DNA of 64,000 nucleotides, taken from NCBI GenBank assembly GCA_963070105.1, contig OY718803.1:11002327-11066326 (forward strand), given 5' to 3'. Made by a program: the position numbers and the translations under genes. Source of the stretch: Litomosoides sigmodontis. Its lineage: Eukaryota; Nematoda; Chromadorea; Rhabditida; Onchocercidae. Position 1 is the stretch's first letter, and the number at the start of each line of letters is the position of its first letter. Below are positions 34,492-48,570 of this stretch, one piece after another. The notes beneath the pieces are model-generated. The model was given only the letters and a program-made list of their open reading frames with translations. It did not search any database and was not told the origin of the DNA.

Positions 34492-37400
34492 TCAGACGTC
34501 CAGATATACTTTTGCTTTCATATCTTGGTCCAAATACTTCGTTATAGTTGGACGTAATTCATTGTTTAAAAAATTCATAGTTTGCGAAGACGAGCGTCCT
34601 GTGAAACATATTGGTGATTTTGCCAGTTCGAGTATTCGCTCACGAACCTAAAATTCGAAGTTTAAACTCAAGTCCAATATTCCTCTTTAGCAAGAACGAT
34701 AATTCATTTTCACTATCCTTGATCTCACTTTCCTTCTATATCATTGGCTGTCATGGCCGTGAAATTAGGGGAAAAACGAATGGTGTCAAGAAATAACTTC
34801 GAATCCTAAAAAGCGTACTGGAATATGGTTTCAAATGGTTTATATGTTGCCGAATATGAAAGGAATGATTTTGAAACACAATGGAGATTAAACATAGAAA
34901 GCAACACTACTTGACATCTCCTGATTTCCTACCAATCTTCAGATAAATAATTACGACAAATTTTGAAAGTCAAAATTTCAAAATCTTTTGATACCTTATC
35001 AAAAAAGGCACTAGCTAAAATGCTCTCTAAATCAACTCGTTTCTGTTTCTGTGTCTCTTTTGCAGCCAGCGTTATCTCGCGAATTTTTTCATAAGCTTCT
35101 TGTCGATCAGCGCCTTCCTCTGTCAACAACATCATCGCTTTTTCCAGTGCCAAAAATGGCAAGTCAGTTTGAACATTATATTCAATTCTTTCCTTATCCA
35201 CAGTCAATCCCTCCAAAATGTGCTGCAAACTTACTTTGATTAGTTTCAAATAAATCGAAACAAATTCTATGTAATTTGTTTTCATTTGATTTTTCAGAAA
35301 AGTGCTACATGTAATTTAATATTTGAAAAAAACAATTCACATTTTGAGTGATCTTAATCAGTATAAAACTTGTGACTGAAGTTAAGCAAAAATATGAAAT
35401 TATGCATATTTACCTGAAATATTGTGAGAATCGCATCGGCAAGCAGAAACACATCTGGAATCAGTATACGTCTAATAGCAGAATCATCAAGGGTTCGTTC
35501 CAGACTTTGGTCACCAAGCGTGTTTAACGCATCCTGCAAAAAAATCAGATATAACCTGCGCAGAAATCGTATAACCAAACAGTACTAACGCATTACAAAA
35601 AAACAATACCGAAAGCCTGATTACTGAAAACTTCAGTTCTATGAAAAGGAAGTGGTTATTCAAAGAAAAAAATGTTAAGTGCATTTTGCTGACTTATGCC
35701 AATAAATGGAAGACCAAAACTTCGTACCTGAGGTGCACTCATTAGTTTGCGAGCTAAACTGCTGACACGTTCACTTTTGATTGGATTACGTTTATATGGC
35801 ATTGCTGAACTGCCAATTTGTTCACTTTCAAAGGGCTCAAATACTTCACCAAACGCCTAAAATCACTTCGAGTTCTGCAATAATGAAACAAAAAAAGAGC
35901 ATTCTAGCAGTGAAACTGTTAAATTTTATACTCTGTACTTTCAATATTGAAATACAATATCAGCATATTTAAGTAAGCAGGCTGAAATTTAGGAAAAAGA
36001 GACCTGCAAAATTCGTATATCTGTGCAAATTTTCTTTGTCGCAGCTCCTAGAAGCGCAAAAACATTGACAAGATCACAATCCTAGGATTAAAACTTGCTT
36101 TAGATTGAAACGTATTTACGATATTGATATGAAATACTAAAATTTTATTAAAACTTTGTTTTCCACAATTTGCTTATTCCGTAACCATTTTTACATCCTC
36201 TTCACTTTCTTACTCATAGAAAAAGATGAACTTTTCAGCAAAAAATTAAATCATTAATAATGAAAGCCCCTCTTTATACACCAACCTAATCTGTTCAAAG
36301 ATTATAATTGCATCATTAGCGGAGTTTATTTTTTCTTTAAGCAAACTAAACTTCAAAAAGGTAACTTCAATTATTGAATAAAAGCACCTGCTGTCGAGAA
36401 TAGGTCTGCCCACTGATATAGAATCGCGAAGCAAAACCAGCACTTTTCATTATTAATTCATCGAGTTTATCCACCTGAAAATTGTTTGCTGAACTAAGAA
36501 AAGATAAGGAGTCACTGCAAGATTTTTGCTCAATTTTTGAAAATATTTTAGCGCATCGAATTCGGGTGGTAGAAAAAGACAGTCGCTTACACTTGGCAAT
36601 AATACCCGTACATTGTTAGACGACATCGATGGCATTAACTTTGGAGCTTACACAACAATTAATGCAATCACCTTCTCTTCATCATTATGAAATAATGCCA
36701 TGAATGAATCTTGTGTGCCCGTTGCGCCTTTCACTCCTCGAAAACGCATGTTTTCTCGGAAATATTCCAACTGTAATTAATCACAAATAAATCAAAATTA
36801 CCCATTCTAGCAATGATACTAAAAACTAAGAAAGATGACACTGAAGAGTGTAAGATAATAGCACTTCTCACTGGCAAGTCGTTTATGAAAATAAAGCACA
36901 CATGTGGTAATGTTCGCATTATTCATATGTAAACTATACTGAAATATGCATGTGAGTGCCCAAAACGTATCTGCGATCAATGCTAAATTACAAAGGCATA
37001 AATTTAGGAATATCATAAATGATTAGTCAAAAATATTAGGCACTTTCCGATGCTGAGTTATAACAAGCAAATAAAAATTGATATACCCAGCGATATTCAA
37101 TTTACCTTTGCGAAAACCATCAATAATTCCTGAGCCCACATTACGGCACGTTTACCAACAGTTACTAATGACGCTGTCTGATAATGCGTCCGCCCAACGG
37201 TGACGATATCTTTCGTCTTTTCGGCGAAATCATCCAGTCGGCTGAGACACACAGCAAGCCTACAAATTTCATTATTCCCTGTTAATTTATAAGGTGAATC
37301 AAAAACTCGTCAAAATAAAAAGATATGTGAAATTAAAAAGGCATCAATTTAAAAGGCGGCATGTGAAATCAAAAAACGAATAAACTCAACAAAATATTTC

Positions 37401-38505
37401 AATTGAAGACAAATCAAAAGTTCAACGATTACGTACTTCTTCAATATATAATCAATAGCTTGTCGTTGGACAATCAAATCAGCGTTATCATGGACAAAGC
37501 ACGATGTTGCACCCAAATGTATTATTCCTCTTGCCTTTGGGCACATCTATAAACAGAAGAAAAAACAGTAGCTGGAAAGAGTCTTAATTAATATTATATT
37601 TCTTTTAAAATACTCATAAACCATGTAAAAATTTCAGAACGAAGAGCAACCTTCCCAAATGCATAAGTATGAGCCATAACATCATGCTTGATGCGTTTTT
37701 CTTCCCGTCGTATTGTACCCCAATCAATCACTTCCTTCGATTTCTTCATCTCTTCAATCGCCTCTTCCGTAACCTGTAATCAACAAGAGAGTACGATTTA
37801 TGAAAACATTTCTTCCCTAACTTGTAGTAAAGATACATCTACTACACCAGAAAACTACTCTTTTTATCTGGCTATTCACAGGACTCTAACACATACAACT
37901 TCAAAAAACTATTGATGCTCATAGAGTTAACTTTGCAATCATTAACTCCATTCACTATATTTATATAGTAATTTATCGGACACTATAAAAAAATGTTTCA
38001 TGAAAAGAAATCAAGCAGTTAATAAACATATCTTACTTGTCCAATAATAACTGCCCTTCCTCATCCTTTAAAGTTTCCTGAAAAAACGATTATGAAAAGA
38101 AATACAATAATAGACACACCTGTTTTAGACCAAGTTGCATCTCCGCTTCTGCAAGCCAAATCCACATTTGTCTCCATATCAATACCTTAGAATCAAGAGT
38201 CTTTAACTTGAAATCATATTTCTAGCAATGTTACAAACTCGAAAATTGTAAAGAACAAATAAATGTTCCCCTCAAATCACTGGAGCACATGAATTTCAAA
38301 TTCGTCAAATTTATATCAAATTTAGGATTCCAGAAACTTGATTAACTACTAGATGACGCCAGTAATTGTAAAGCAATAAGTTCTAAAAAGAAGAAATATT
38401 TACCTTGTTTCTCTCGCTTAATATATTCATCAACGGGCTCTTGCCACAATATCGCGATTTAAGCACCGTTTCAAATTTATCTTCACTGTTGATATGAGAA
38501 ATCAT
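34492..38505 (-). CDS. ADSL: Adenylosuccinate lyase, complete
   Basis: Tetrameric purine-synthesis enzyme that releases fumarate from SAICAR and from adenylosuccinate. Twelve exons, all in phase: 38404-38505, 38120-38185, 37651-37773, 37437-37546, 37106-37259, 36672-36770, 36388-36474, 36004-36081, 35728-35856, 35414-35533, 34995-35222, 34492-34647, giving 483 residues (human is 484). Landmarks in order: [92 protein letters not shown], the fumarase-superfamily signature [22 protein letters not shown], and the C-terminal helices. The catalytic His pair (GATSC/HD context and THYQ) and the signature-loop Ser are present. Exon 2 is entered through an AAG acceptor. Intron 2 holds a perfect but frame-breaking 41-nt exon-like block (see separate entry). 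Confidence 0.97.
38037..38077 (-). other. 41-nt cryptic or 'poison' exon candidate in ADSL intron 2
   Basis: A block flanked by CGTTTTTTCAG and GTAAGATA, both near-ideal signals, reads [13 protein letters not shown]. Being 41 nt long it would shift the ADSL frame if included, while exons 2 and 3 join in phase without it. It may be a regulated NMD exon or a decoy. Confidence 0.4.
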
Positions 38506-39307
38506 TGTTACTAATTTCTGAGAAATCACACGTCCTCGAAACTGATACTGAAAAAACTTGAAAAATTATAATATATATCAGCAGATTTGTGAGTCGCAGC
38601 AAAAAATACACTAATAAGTCCCTAAATTAAATTTCGAGAACCTTCCAACGCCCCCACAAAGCACCCGGAGCGCGTCAATCACGCCGTATGCCCACCCCTG
38701 ACCCATTCCATTGGGTGCGGTGACGATTCGCAAACATTGTCAAATTTGCGTTTGAAGAACCATTTTTTTTTGTAGCATATGACCACGGTCCCCGTGGTGT
38801 TTCACGTGGTAATGTAATATGCGATAATATACTTTCTTGAAGTGAACTGAGTGTTTGTCTTAGCTTGATACTATAAGTTAGTATTTCTAAAACGGTTGTA
38901 TTTAGTGCGCCGTACCCTTTATTATTGGTTTATTTACCGTGTCTTGTATATGTGTGTAAAATACGTTTTACGCCAAATTTTGACGATATTTCCTCTTCAT
39001 GTGAGATTTTCTGTTTTATTTTTGAGATGAAATTTCGAAAGATTTCATAGACGAGGGAGCGGATCACACGAATTTGTGAGAGTGGTAGCACTCTTATGCT
39101 AAAAATGGAATTGGTTAATTTATGGGATTTCTTCCTCTCTAAACCTCTCCTTCATGCACTCTCATGACTTCAGTCATATGTTTTCCATGTTTTCCTCGAT
39201 TACTGATTATATCAGTGCCTTATTACTTATTGTCGGTAATGCTTAATGTGAATTTCACTGATTAAGTGACTATTAACAGGGAATCCTTTTCAAATTAAAA
39301 ACTTTCG
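38506..39307. promoter_or_regulatory. Shared 5' region of ADSL (-) and RRP7 (+)
   Basis: An 0.8-kb head-to-head gap. Its ADSL-proximal part (about 38640-38820) is markedly GC-richer (gcgtcaatcacgccg, ccccacaaagcacccgg) than the surroundings, which fits a bidirectional core promoter. No coding exon seen. Confidence 0.45.
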
Positions 39308-41685
39308 ATGGCCAAAATGTCAGCAAGCATGGATACGAAAAAGAAGGAAAGGAAGAAGAAGGGGGAGCTCAATCGGAAAGTGAGAAGTCCCGAAAAAGTA
39401 TTAGCAAAAGAAGGAAAAAATGGAGCTCCACCAACGTGTTCCAACGCAAGTAACAACACGGAAGCCTTGCTTAACGTTCAACATAACTCATTGCAAAGTT
39501 TGTCGCTTTTATGAATAGATACATATTTCGAAATTAGATCAATAGTGAAAGTCTTTATTTAAGTTAATTTTCTCACTAAAAGTTAAGGGTAGAAAGATAA
39601 TGAATCTGTGAACGTTATGTGGAGTTTAATGATGAAAGGAAAGTCGAGTAAGGTTTTCTTATCACTAATAAAAAAGTGTAAAGCTTTCTTAAAACGTAGC
39701 AGGATGTTTTAAAGGGAAGTATCTGAACGTATTTTGAAGAATTATAGTTAAATAACGATCGTTTACTTTAATCTTATTCAAACTAGAATTTTATACTCAA
39801 AAAAATGCCATATTTTTCTAGCACTACGATATGGAATTAGTGAAAAATTCGACTCTGAAAGGCATTTGTTTTTGAAAAGAGATCCTACAAACGAGTGCTC
39901 TTTAATTATTGCCAATATTCCTCCATATATCACACCGGTAAGTGTAACGAATATCTGACAAATCGAATTAGAATTTTTTTGTTCAAAAATAAGTTGGAAA
40001 AAACGAAATAAGAGAAATCTATTGAAAAAAGTGAAGTTTTAGGTTACATTGGGCCGAATTTTGGCTGAACTTGGTTCTGGTAGACCGGACGAAATAACCC
40101 CTCAGCGTGGAACAGCAACCAATAGCAAAATCACGGACGTATGAATTTTATGTAAATCTGATTTTTAATAACTACATCTTTCTCTTCCATCTTCTTTATC
40201 ACTCTCTTCTTTAGGGTTTTTACACGGCATCTGCTCGCTTGAAAACGGAGAGTGCTGTGGAACAAGCATTACAGAACTGTGAAAAGATTCCGTTTCTTTA
40301 TTTGAGCAACATTGATGTTGAATTGGTGCAAAATGGAGCAGAAAGTAATATTGATCTCTCATTTCTGAAATTTTAGATTACATTCTTTGTATGGATAGAC
40401 TTCACATTGTCTTACTTTTTAAATCCTTAACTTGCTGCTTAGTGACAGCGATCATTTTTGTTTTTGGAGGAGGATGATGAGCTTCAATTAATATTTCAAT
40501 ACAACTGTAGAGGATGTTATGAGAACTTCTTGATCTTAAGAGAACTAGCAAGGCATTAAAACCAAACAATTACTAGCCAAACAGTCTAGGAGTCCAGAAT
40601 TTAAAAAAAAAAAGAGGTAAAAACACAGAATGGAGTTGGATTACAATGGAGTTATTACAAATGAAATTATAAATTAATTGAGTCCTCGCTTGTTTATAGA
40701 ATTGTGTAATGAATATCGCAAGAACTTCAAAACGATAGCACAATTACAGGAAAGCGTGGACTCTTACATGAAACAGCATGATGCGAAAGTTGTGGAAGTA
40801 TGGCATCAATTTTTACATAAATTTATATGGATCGTGTTATGTAATAAGCTTCTTATTTCTCTGTGTAAGTGATATGTTAATAAATATCTACTCCACTTGT
40901 GACATTTCAGGAAAAACGAAGGGCGAAGAGGATGGCGAGTGTTCCGGATGAGGATGGATGGATAACTGTTACGAAATCCCGTACGTTACTTGTTTTTTCG
41001 TTGAGAGAAATTCTCGGATTTTTGATGCAAAAATTTACATTGTGTGGCTTATCAATCTCATAAGAATGACTTTCAGATTACAAGCCTGTACCTCGTGCTA
41101 TAGTTGTGAAGAGCAAAGAGGATCTGCTAAAATTGTCGAAGAAGAAAAAACACGTGGTTCGTTTGTTTTATAAAAATTTTCTACTTTCCAATAGTGATGG
41201 CAATTTATTGATTATCGCCTATGCCATTACGAATTATCAGGCAAGATAGAAATTTGCACATAGAGTCTGACTAAACTATCGTTTTATGACGATTGCATTT
41301 GTTATGGATGAATAAACTCGATTTTCAGGAAGACAACATCGCTTTCTATTCATTCCAATTGAAACAATCAAAATTGAGGCGTAAGTTTTCCCCTTTGTGT
41401 GTAGACCTTCGCATTTGTAAATAAAAGTAACTGATTGTTTTTGTTATTCTATCCACGTTTTCATACGTGAGAGTTGCAAAATGGAGAAGAAAAAGGATGT
41501 GAAAGATAGGGTCAATATGTTTTTAAGCTGAACTCTCCAGAGATGAAACAATGCCATTACGGAAACCTAAGTGCTTTAATTCCTTCCGACTTCTTTTAGA
41601 TCTTGAGGAACTGAGACGGAAATTTGCCGAGGACAAGAAAAAGCTGGCAATTGCAAAAGCGGCAAGGAAATTTCGTCCAACATGA
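39308..41685 (+). CDS. RRP7A: Ribosomal RNA-processing protein 7 (RRP7A homologue), complete
   Basis: Nucleolar factor of the small-subunit processome. Nine exons in phase: 39308-39497, 39822-39937, 40043-40138, 40215-40344, 40700-40797, 40911-40980, 41077-41156, 41329-41380, 41600-41685, giving 305 residues. After a Lys-rich N-terminus comes an RRM-like domain (HLFLKRDPTNECSLIIANIP, LGRILAELGSG, ASARLKTESAVEQAL). The C-terminal Rrp7 signature follows: DSYMKQHDA, EKRRAKRMASVPDEDGWITV, FYSFQLKQSKLRHLEELRRK, and the ending KAARKFRPT-stop. DEDGWITVTK and FYSFQ-x-ES/QSK are diagnostic. The gene is divergent from ADSL. An in-frame second ATG lies three codons after the first; I use the first. Confidence 0.94.
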
Positions 41686-42059
41686 TGTTTATTAGTTTTT
41701 TGTGCTATTTTCAATTTCATGTAACTGTTTAAATAATAATTTGTAATACAGATTAAACCCCGCTGTTAAAATCATGTGTAACATATGGAAATCAATCCAG
41801 TGTGATAAAAGCACGCAGAAATATATGTACAAAGATGAAAATAATTTCCTCTTACAGACATGAGACAAAACACGCTGTAGTCTTCATTTTATGTTCTTTT
41901 TTTTTATTTATATTTTGGTAGTGCAGCTCCTCTTAGGGTAGAACGGGAAATCCCAATGAATCAGAAAATAGTAACTTTCGCTTGCTTCACGAACAATTTT
42001 AATGCTCATATCCACCCCGCAATATCCAAACATATTTCGTATTCTATCTAAGTCAAACT

Positions 42060-42060
42060 A

Positions 42061-42121
<61 letters not shown>
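42060..42121. repeat. (TA)n microsatellite
   Basis: About 60 bp of alternating TA downstream of RRP7. Confidence 0.95.
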
Positions 42122-42124
<3 letters not shown>

Positions 42125-42344
42125 ATTTTTATATCAAAAAGTATATTTATTAAGAAATATTTGTTTCATTTGTAAGACAAGAGAGTAAATTCCCGACCGT
42201 AGTTGTTGTTAACTTGGCAAATCTAAGAATAAGGAAAGACGTAGGTGCCCTGTTCATATGAGATACTGAAATTTTTTAGTACATAAAGAACCACAGTTGA
42301 ATAAAAAGGGCCGGGAATAGTTGCATTTATTTAGAGAATGAAAA

Positions 42345-42826
42345 ATGGTGTGGAACAATAGTGGGTCAATTTTTGTGCAATACAACAACGAATTTCTGGA
42401 AACGAAGTGTAAATCTTTTGATATGAGCAAATTTCGAAGATGTATTTTTAAAATTAAAGCTAAAACTGAACCTCCTCATGCGTCAGAATATGCAGAAGAA
42501 ATCGAAGTGGGCACATGTGTGTCGAAAAACCTTGCTCAAATCATAAAACTGCGGAGGAAATGAAGAGAAACTGTTTTGAACTGTAACGGATGTATAACTT
42601 TTTTTTACAGACACTCATAAACATGAGATACGATCGGTTGAACAAAAAAAAGAGAAAAATGGTAATACAACAAGTAAAAATTTTACTGGATATGAAACTT
42701 GAGCCAAAGCAGGTGGCTTTTATGCGAAAAGCAGAATTAGTAATTTCATTAAAATCATCTCTATCAACACAATTTATTCTTCGGCAACTTGCCCATTTTT
42801 CAAAACAGATCTGTGCACTTGTTTAA
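42345..42826 (+). CDS. Small two-exon gene of unknown function
   Basis: Exons 42345-42506 and 42611-42826 join in phase 0 through a GTGGGC donor and a strong ttttttacag acceptor, giving 125 residues. The first half contains FVQYNNEFLETKC and FRRCIFKIKAKTEPPHASEY. The second is Lys-rich and helical (RYDRLNKKKRKMVIQQVKIL). That basic helix pair loosely resembles a BESS motif of MADF proteins, but this is a weak likeness. No signal peptide or membrane segment. If the donor is not used, exon 1 alone ends in TGA at 42561-42563. Confidence 0.45.
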
Positions 42827-43143
42827 TCCAAGTGCACTTATTCATAACATCCTTTTTCTTAATATAGAATCCTTCACTAATCCTCCATTTAAAGCAATAC
42901 TTCCTTAATTCATTGCCGACTTCGAATTCAGATGGTTTAAGAGATTACAACATAAACCTCCAAACAATCTGTAATTGAATGCCCCAGCCGAAAAACAAAA
43001 CTAAGATAAAAAACCCACTGGTTAATGAACAAGCCACCAAGAAATCCAACGACTTTGCTCGGCAGCATTGCAAGTTTTCAGGCTATCTCTACTTACACTC
43101 TTCGAAATGAAACTACACTGTTTAATTTAAACACATCTACGCA

Positions 43144-43281
<138 letters not shown>

Positions 43282-43660
43282 ATCTGTGCGCGGGATATAA
43301 CGTAGATCATATCAAACTCAATTTCAAGCATATTATACCGATTAGAAATATAAATTTTGCACAGGCATGTAGAAAAAGTCCATAGTTCTTCCTCAGTCCC
43401 AAAAAATTTATGCCCAATATAGAACATCCAACAAAATAACTGAAACATCTAAAGAGAATTTATGGAAAGAATTTTGCAAAAAATCAAATGGAGAGATGAG
43501 ACTTCAATTCTGTGAACCCACATACACACACATATATATATTATATATATATATATACATACACAAATCCATCTGACAATTACATTTTTCAATAGCGATT
43601 GTGAAAGAAAAATGTACGGTGAGTAATAAATCGAACAGTGCAAAAGCAAAACATTCCACA

Positions 43661-46600
43661 CTAGTCATAACCTGGATGCTCAGGGCAACAATTCTTGCGC
43701 ATAAACCATTCATCGATACAGCTGAAAGAAAAATAGCCTTAGTCTTCTTGTCATTATAATCATCATTTCACGAAGGTTAAAAAGAAGAAAATATAAATAT
43801 GAAATTAAGGTGTCTGACAAACGGCTACAAAAAACCCATCTTCCTATGAAAGCTGAGAAGCTATTCTCTTATAATTTTGTATTACTTAAAACAAATTACT
43901 GAGCTTTCATGGGACCAAGAAAAGTGCTCCACAAGCTAATATGAATTGCTTATCATATAATTTTCCAATAGGAATCTGTTTCGCTAGAATAGCTAACTTC
44001 AAATAAAAAGCATGATTACTTTTTATGATAGATACATAAGCAAGGGAGACGAGCAATTCGATCACCAATGCACATTTCCTCGAGACATATGGAACATTCT
44101 CCCTTGTCTTCTCTTAATTCATCTTCTGGAATTCAGAAAACAATAATCGTCTCATAACAGCGGTTTACCACCGGGAACCAAATATGACAATAGGTACGTA
44201 CCGTTATATGTTATTTTAGGACGTGTCAGACACATTACCAGATGAACCTCAGCTTCGTCAGAGGGTACCATTTTCTTACAAATCGGACACTTGATGTCTT
44301 GTGACAAACCTGTAACAAATATTACCTACTGACATAATACTTCACACGTTTCATAATATAAAAAATATTCTTATTGAATATACTAATGCAATTGAAATCT
44401 GAAATATTTCATATTTCAAATGTCTTTAGACAGCTCAAATAAAAAAAATTTTTTAAGTTATGTCCCCCAATAATTTTCATGGCAATTACATCAGTTGATT
44501 TCTTTAATAAGACTTTTCACAAAAATACAAACGTCAAACTGCACGGCTAAAAAAGTTCTTGTTCTAAACACCAACTACACAGCACAACGCTTGAAAAATA
44601 GTGCACTGCCATCTATGATAGTCGATTGCCCTGCCGACGAAAATATCAACCAGCTATTACATATTAGTTTAGTAGATTAAATAACTAATAAACGGATACT
44701 GCGCATGTCTTTAGTTCAACACGAAGATCGCACAACAACGGCTAATTTTGGATCCCCAAGAAAATGTCAAAAAATGCAAGTAGTTATTATTTTCTGGCTC
44801 ACAGTACAACAACTGACATGCATAACAGCTTTCGACAGTAATTCACTTAGCTTGCCTTATTTTTTCAGTTTTGCATTACTACTCTGCTTTTCTTTTTTTT
44901 ACGTTTTTTTTCAACGTATACTGCGATATTTCTTGCTTTTCAGGAGGAAAACTGCTAAGAAACAAAGTAGCTAAGAAATTGTAACCAACGCAAGTTTAAA
45001 TATATCCCCCAGTAAAAGACTTGTTCTATTCAAAAATTTTCCTTCTTTTCAAATGCCAGTGGATGAGACATTTGGCAAATGGACTACCGTAGAGAAAATA
45101 AGGTCGAGATAAATAGTTGTTCTTAACCTAAGTTCTCCTCTGTCCTTTATTGTATGACTTCAAATGTCAAATAACGAGGTAAAAAAAGGAGCGTAATCTG
45201 CAGAATGCTTTTTGGAACTTACGACTCAGAAGTTGCAATACCGGCATCGACCGGCGCGCTGGAGCATCTCGTGAGCCTCTATGTGTTCGTAAATGTGAAA
45301 CGGAGAACCTTGAATTTTTTGAATTTTATATCAACATCTTACCAGTGATTAAACAAGAAGTAATTCCTTTAATTTCATATAAAAAGTTTTTAAGTTTGAA
45401 ATCCGTTTGCTTTTCATAGATTAATGGGAGATCCTCTGATGAACACTTATTTTGCAGATGACATGCATTACAAAGTAATAAATTCCGAACCTCTACAGCG
45501 CCAGAAAAAATTTCAAATATCGATCCATGCGAAAAATCTTTTTCTACAAACTCTAAATAGACCTGATCACTAAAAAGGAATTCCAGTTTTCGATCAACCT
45601 TACCCTATCTGATATACAAAACCAATAAATTACCAACCCTACTGGCCGTGTATCAGCAGACCCGGAGTGTAATGCAATACTTGTCCCTGGAGCATCTTCA
45701 TCGGAATCTGATGTACTTTCGTTATCAACCCGTCCCTGTAAATAGCTGATATTTAAATTATACATAAAATGCTTACAGTTTTCATAAATTTCAAGATTTC
45801 ATAGTAGGCTAAAAACTTCCCTTTGGTTAACGATTGCATTATCAAATGAAAAAATGCTATGTCTTGTAGCACAACACCAACACTACATGTAAGATGAAAA
45901 CTAGTAAGATATTGGCTAACAAAATTTTTAAATATAAAATGCACATTTAATTCCAGTGAGATGATAACAATGTATCCACAAAAACAGTAATGCCGCTTGA
46001 TCAACAAGGATATATGCTTTTGAGAATTATTATATACCAAGAGTGCATAAAAAATGGATTTTTCTGGATGTATTGATAAAACCAAAATAATGAGATGTGC
46101 TATATCCACGTTGGAACTTCGAAACACAAATCACAATGAAAGCACATTTATTGGTTGTAAGACCGAGTATGCTCCACTTATTAATGTTGTGTTAATTTGT
46201 ATGAAAATTTCACTAATACTTATTTAAACAAGCTTTAACTTGAAGGCTGCTGTGATCAATTATGCTCGGCTTATTCATTTTCCCTTAACCAAGTCAGTGA
46301 TCATTTTTTTTGTGTTTCATTAAGAAAATGTGTAAGTTGGGTATACTTAATAGCTTATTTGAAGCGCATGTTTCATATGTTCCGACCACTAGACTTTTTA
46401 TCAGTGAAGTGAATAGCAAAAAATCATGACATCCATACACAAACATAACATGCATGCACGGCGCTATTAACATTTAAAAATTTTAGCAGTACCCTAAGGC
46501 TGCTGATACTACCAATGCCAGCGACCAAATGCGAATTACGATGATTAGCTGAAGCTGAAGCTGACACTGCTGTTGCATCGGGCACTGAATCAGATCGAGG

Positions 46601-47751
46601 TCGACGCTAAATTAAAAATCTTGAATGCAAAATTAAAAGAACAAAGAAAAATTAGGACGAAAAACAGATTTTTATTCGTTATATGTGAATATAAACAGAA
46701 AACAAAGCAGCCACCAATTTAAACATGTCGTTTGACATATTTAATTTAAAATTAATGCACTGAAAACGGAAACTGAACCGTGAGTCATACAAAACGAAGT
46801 TAGGAAATACGGATGACAATTACACTTAGTACGACAAAAAAAATGGTTAAAAATTATGAAAAACTCTCCTCTTCTGACATTCCTCGGTTTCATCCTAGAG
46901 TAACGTCATAAACTTCAATTAAATTTTAGTTAGAAGAATGCTAATTCATAAGAATGATATCCTCGAAAACACAGAAGCTCAACGAGTTAAGTTTAAAATG
47001 TCAAAGCTATCATAAAATGTTTCAAAGAAAAAACAAAAAATTCTACAAGTTTGGGACAGAGCATTTTATAATCTATGCATACCGTTAGAACGATATGCAT
47101 ATAAAAGAAAATGCTCTGTGCATATCCTTTACAGCGCAACATCAGAGAGAAATGCCATTGGAGAGTAAATTACTGCTATTAGATTTGAACAGATTATACC
47201 GAGCTTCCTTTGATGAAAAGATATTACTGTCGTTGCTAGCCAAATCAACAACAGCTGAACACTGACGCAAGTAATGCCCTTATCTAATAGCAACATTGCT
47301 GCTTTTTGCACTCCATAAAAACGCACTTCATTTACTCTTACATGAAAGTACGTGGAACAGGAGGCAGGTAACACTGATCCTTCAGAATCGTTTGTTGAAT
47401 GAAAATATTCAAGACGGAATGGCAATTTAAGGCGCCAATAAGCTTGCTACATTCCATTATTCACATAATGATAAAATACTACACAAAAATCTATACGAAA
47501 TCTAGAATTCGTGTCAGGGATCTTACTGCCAGCTTCAGAAATATCAGCTACTTGAATGGGTCTTTTATTACTGAAAGCGCACATCTATACTACTATTACA
47601 TCCACACCTTGTTTTTTTTTATTAAGCATGCATTGTTGGATGTAAAGAATTCGAAGATTTTGAGAATATAGAAAATGCTAATGAATATGTTTATATAAAA
47701 TCCACAAGAACTAACATGTAAATCGGTCTGAACTGATTGACGTCCACCCAT
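43661..47751 (-). CDS. ZNRF: ZNRF1/2-type E3 ubiquitin ligase (zinc and RING finger), complete
   Basis: Membrane-associated E3 ligase of the ZNRF family. Seven exons in phase: 47716-47751, 46493-46606, 45638-45735, 45223-45308, 44202-44309, 44020-44125, 43661-43721. The start MGGRQS matches the N-myristoylation site of human ZNRF1 (MGGKQS). Next come Ser-rich stretches (SVPDATAVSASASANHRN, DNESTSDSDEDAPGTS). The C-terminal half has the zinc finger (KCPICKKMV, SDEAEVHLVMCLTRPK), then the RING-H2 core GECSICLEEMCIGDRIARLP, CLCIYHKNCIDEWF and CPEHPGYD-stop. All RING Cys/His ligands are visible. The exon beginning 45308 uses an AAG acceptor. Confidence 0.95.
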
Positions 47752-48570
47752 CCGGTCTACTAGTAATCAATGCAGACTCATATACATACACATTCACTCT
47801 TCTTTCCAGGAAAACCCGAAGTAACCAAGCACAATATATACAAACCTGACGGACCTACACACTGCTGTAATTTACCTGCAAATAGATGCAAAATTTGAAA
47901 TCTTAAAACGAAAACAAAATTCTAGCATAACGCATTACCAGTACCAATGATTGTTTTCAAAGGCGGACAAATTCAATGCAAGGTGTGCTGAAATATACCA
48001 AAGAAAACTCAAGTCGAACACAAAGCTTGAAACTTTACTAAGAAAAAACTCAAATTAGCCACAAAGCCGTATATATTAGGATATTAGGCCGCACCCGGGA
48101 AATTTCAGATTGAACATAAACAGAATGAAAAAATGGGAAATAATTCTAAGGGGCTTCTCTCTAACTGTAAAAGCATTTTTGATTCCGAAAATAACGTCAG
48201 TTATACGGGAAAGATATAAATGGCGACATAACAGAAAGCACTTCCAGGTCAGATATAATAGTTAAACGTAACGAAATGTGCTACCGAGAAGTAATTTAAT
48301 CGTTTTTTCTTGAAAATCAGAAAGCAGTTTCCCTCTCATTACATGTCCAAGTGATTAAACAGTATAAATGACTTTCGTAATATCAATCATCGATGTCAAG
48401 TCTGATCACTAAACATCATTCTGGTAGCACATTCGGTAAACCGAAAGCCAAATTAGCAGAATGATTGAATGGAAGGTTTAATAATTGGTCAACATCAAAC
48501 CTGTGATAACAGAATCCATAAAACCATTCTCCTCAATCAACCTGTTCGTTCGACTTCCGATTTTCTGAAT
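47752..48570. other. Upstream of ZNRF; no confident coding sequence
   Basis: Contains the ZNRF 5' region. A minus-strand block at about 48490-48552 with both splice signals (KIGSRTNRLIEENGFMDSV) could be a further exon of the 48571 gene or a decoy. Confidence 0.3.

Noticed and set aside
47129..47425. 98-codon minus ORF inside the ZNRF intron
   Set aside because: ZNRF exons 1 and 2 join in phase without it, and its reading shows no family resemblance.
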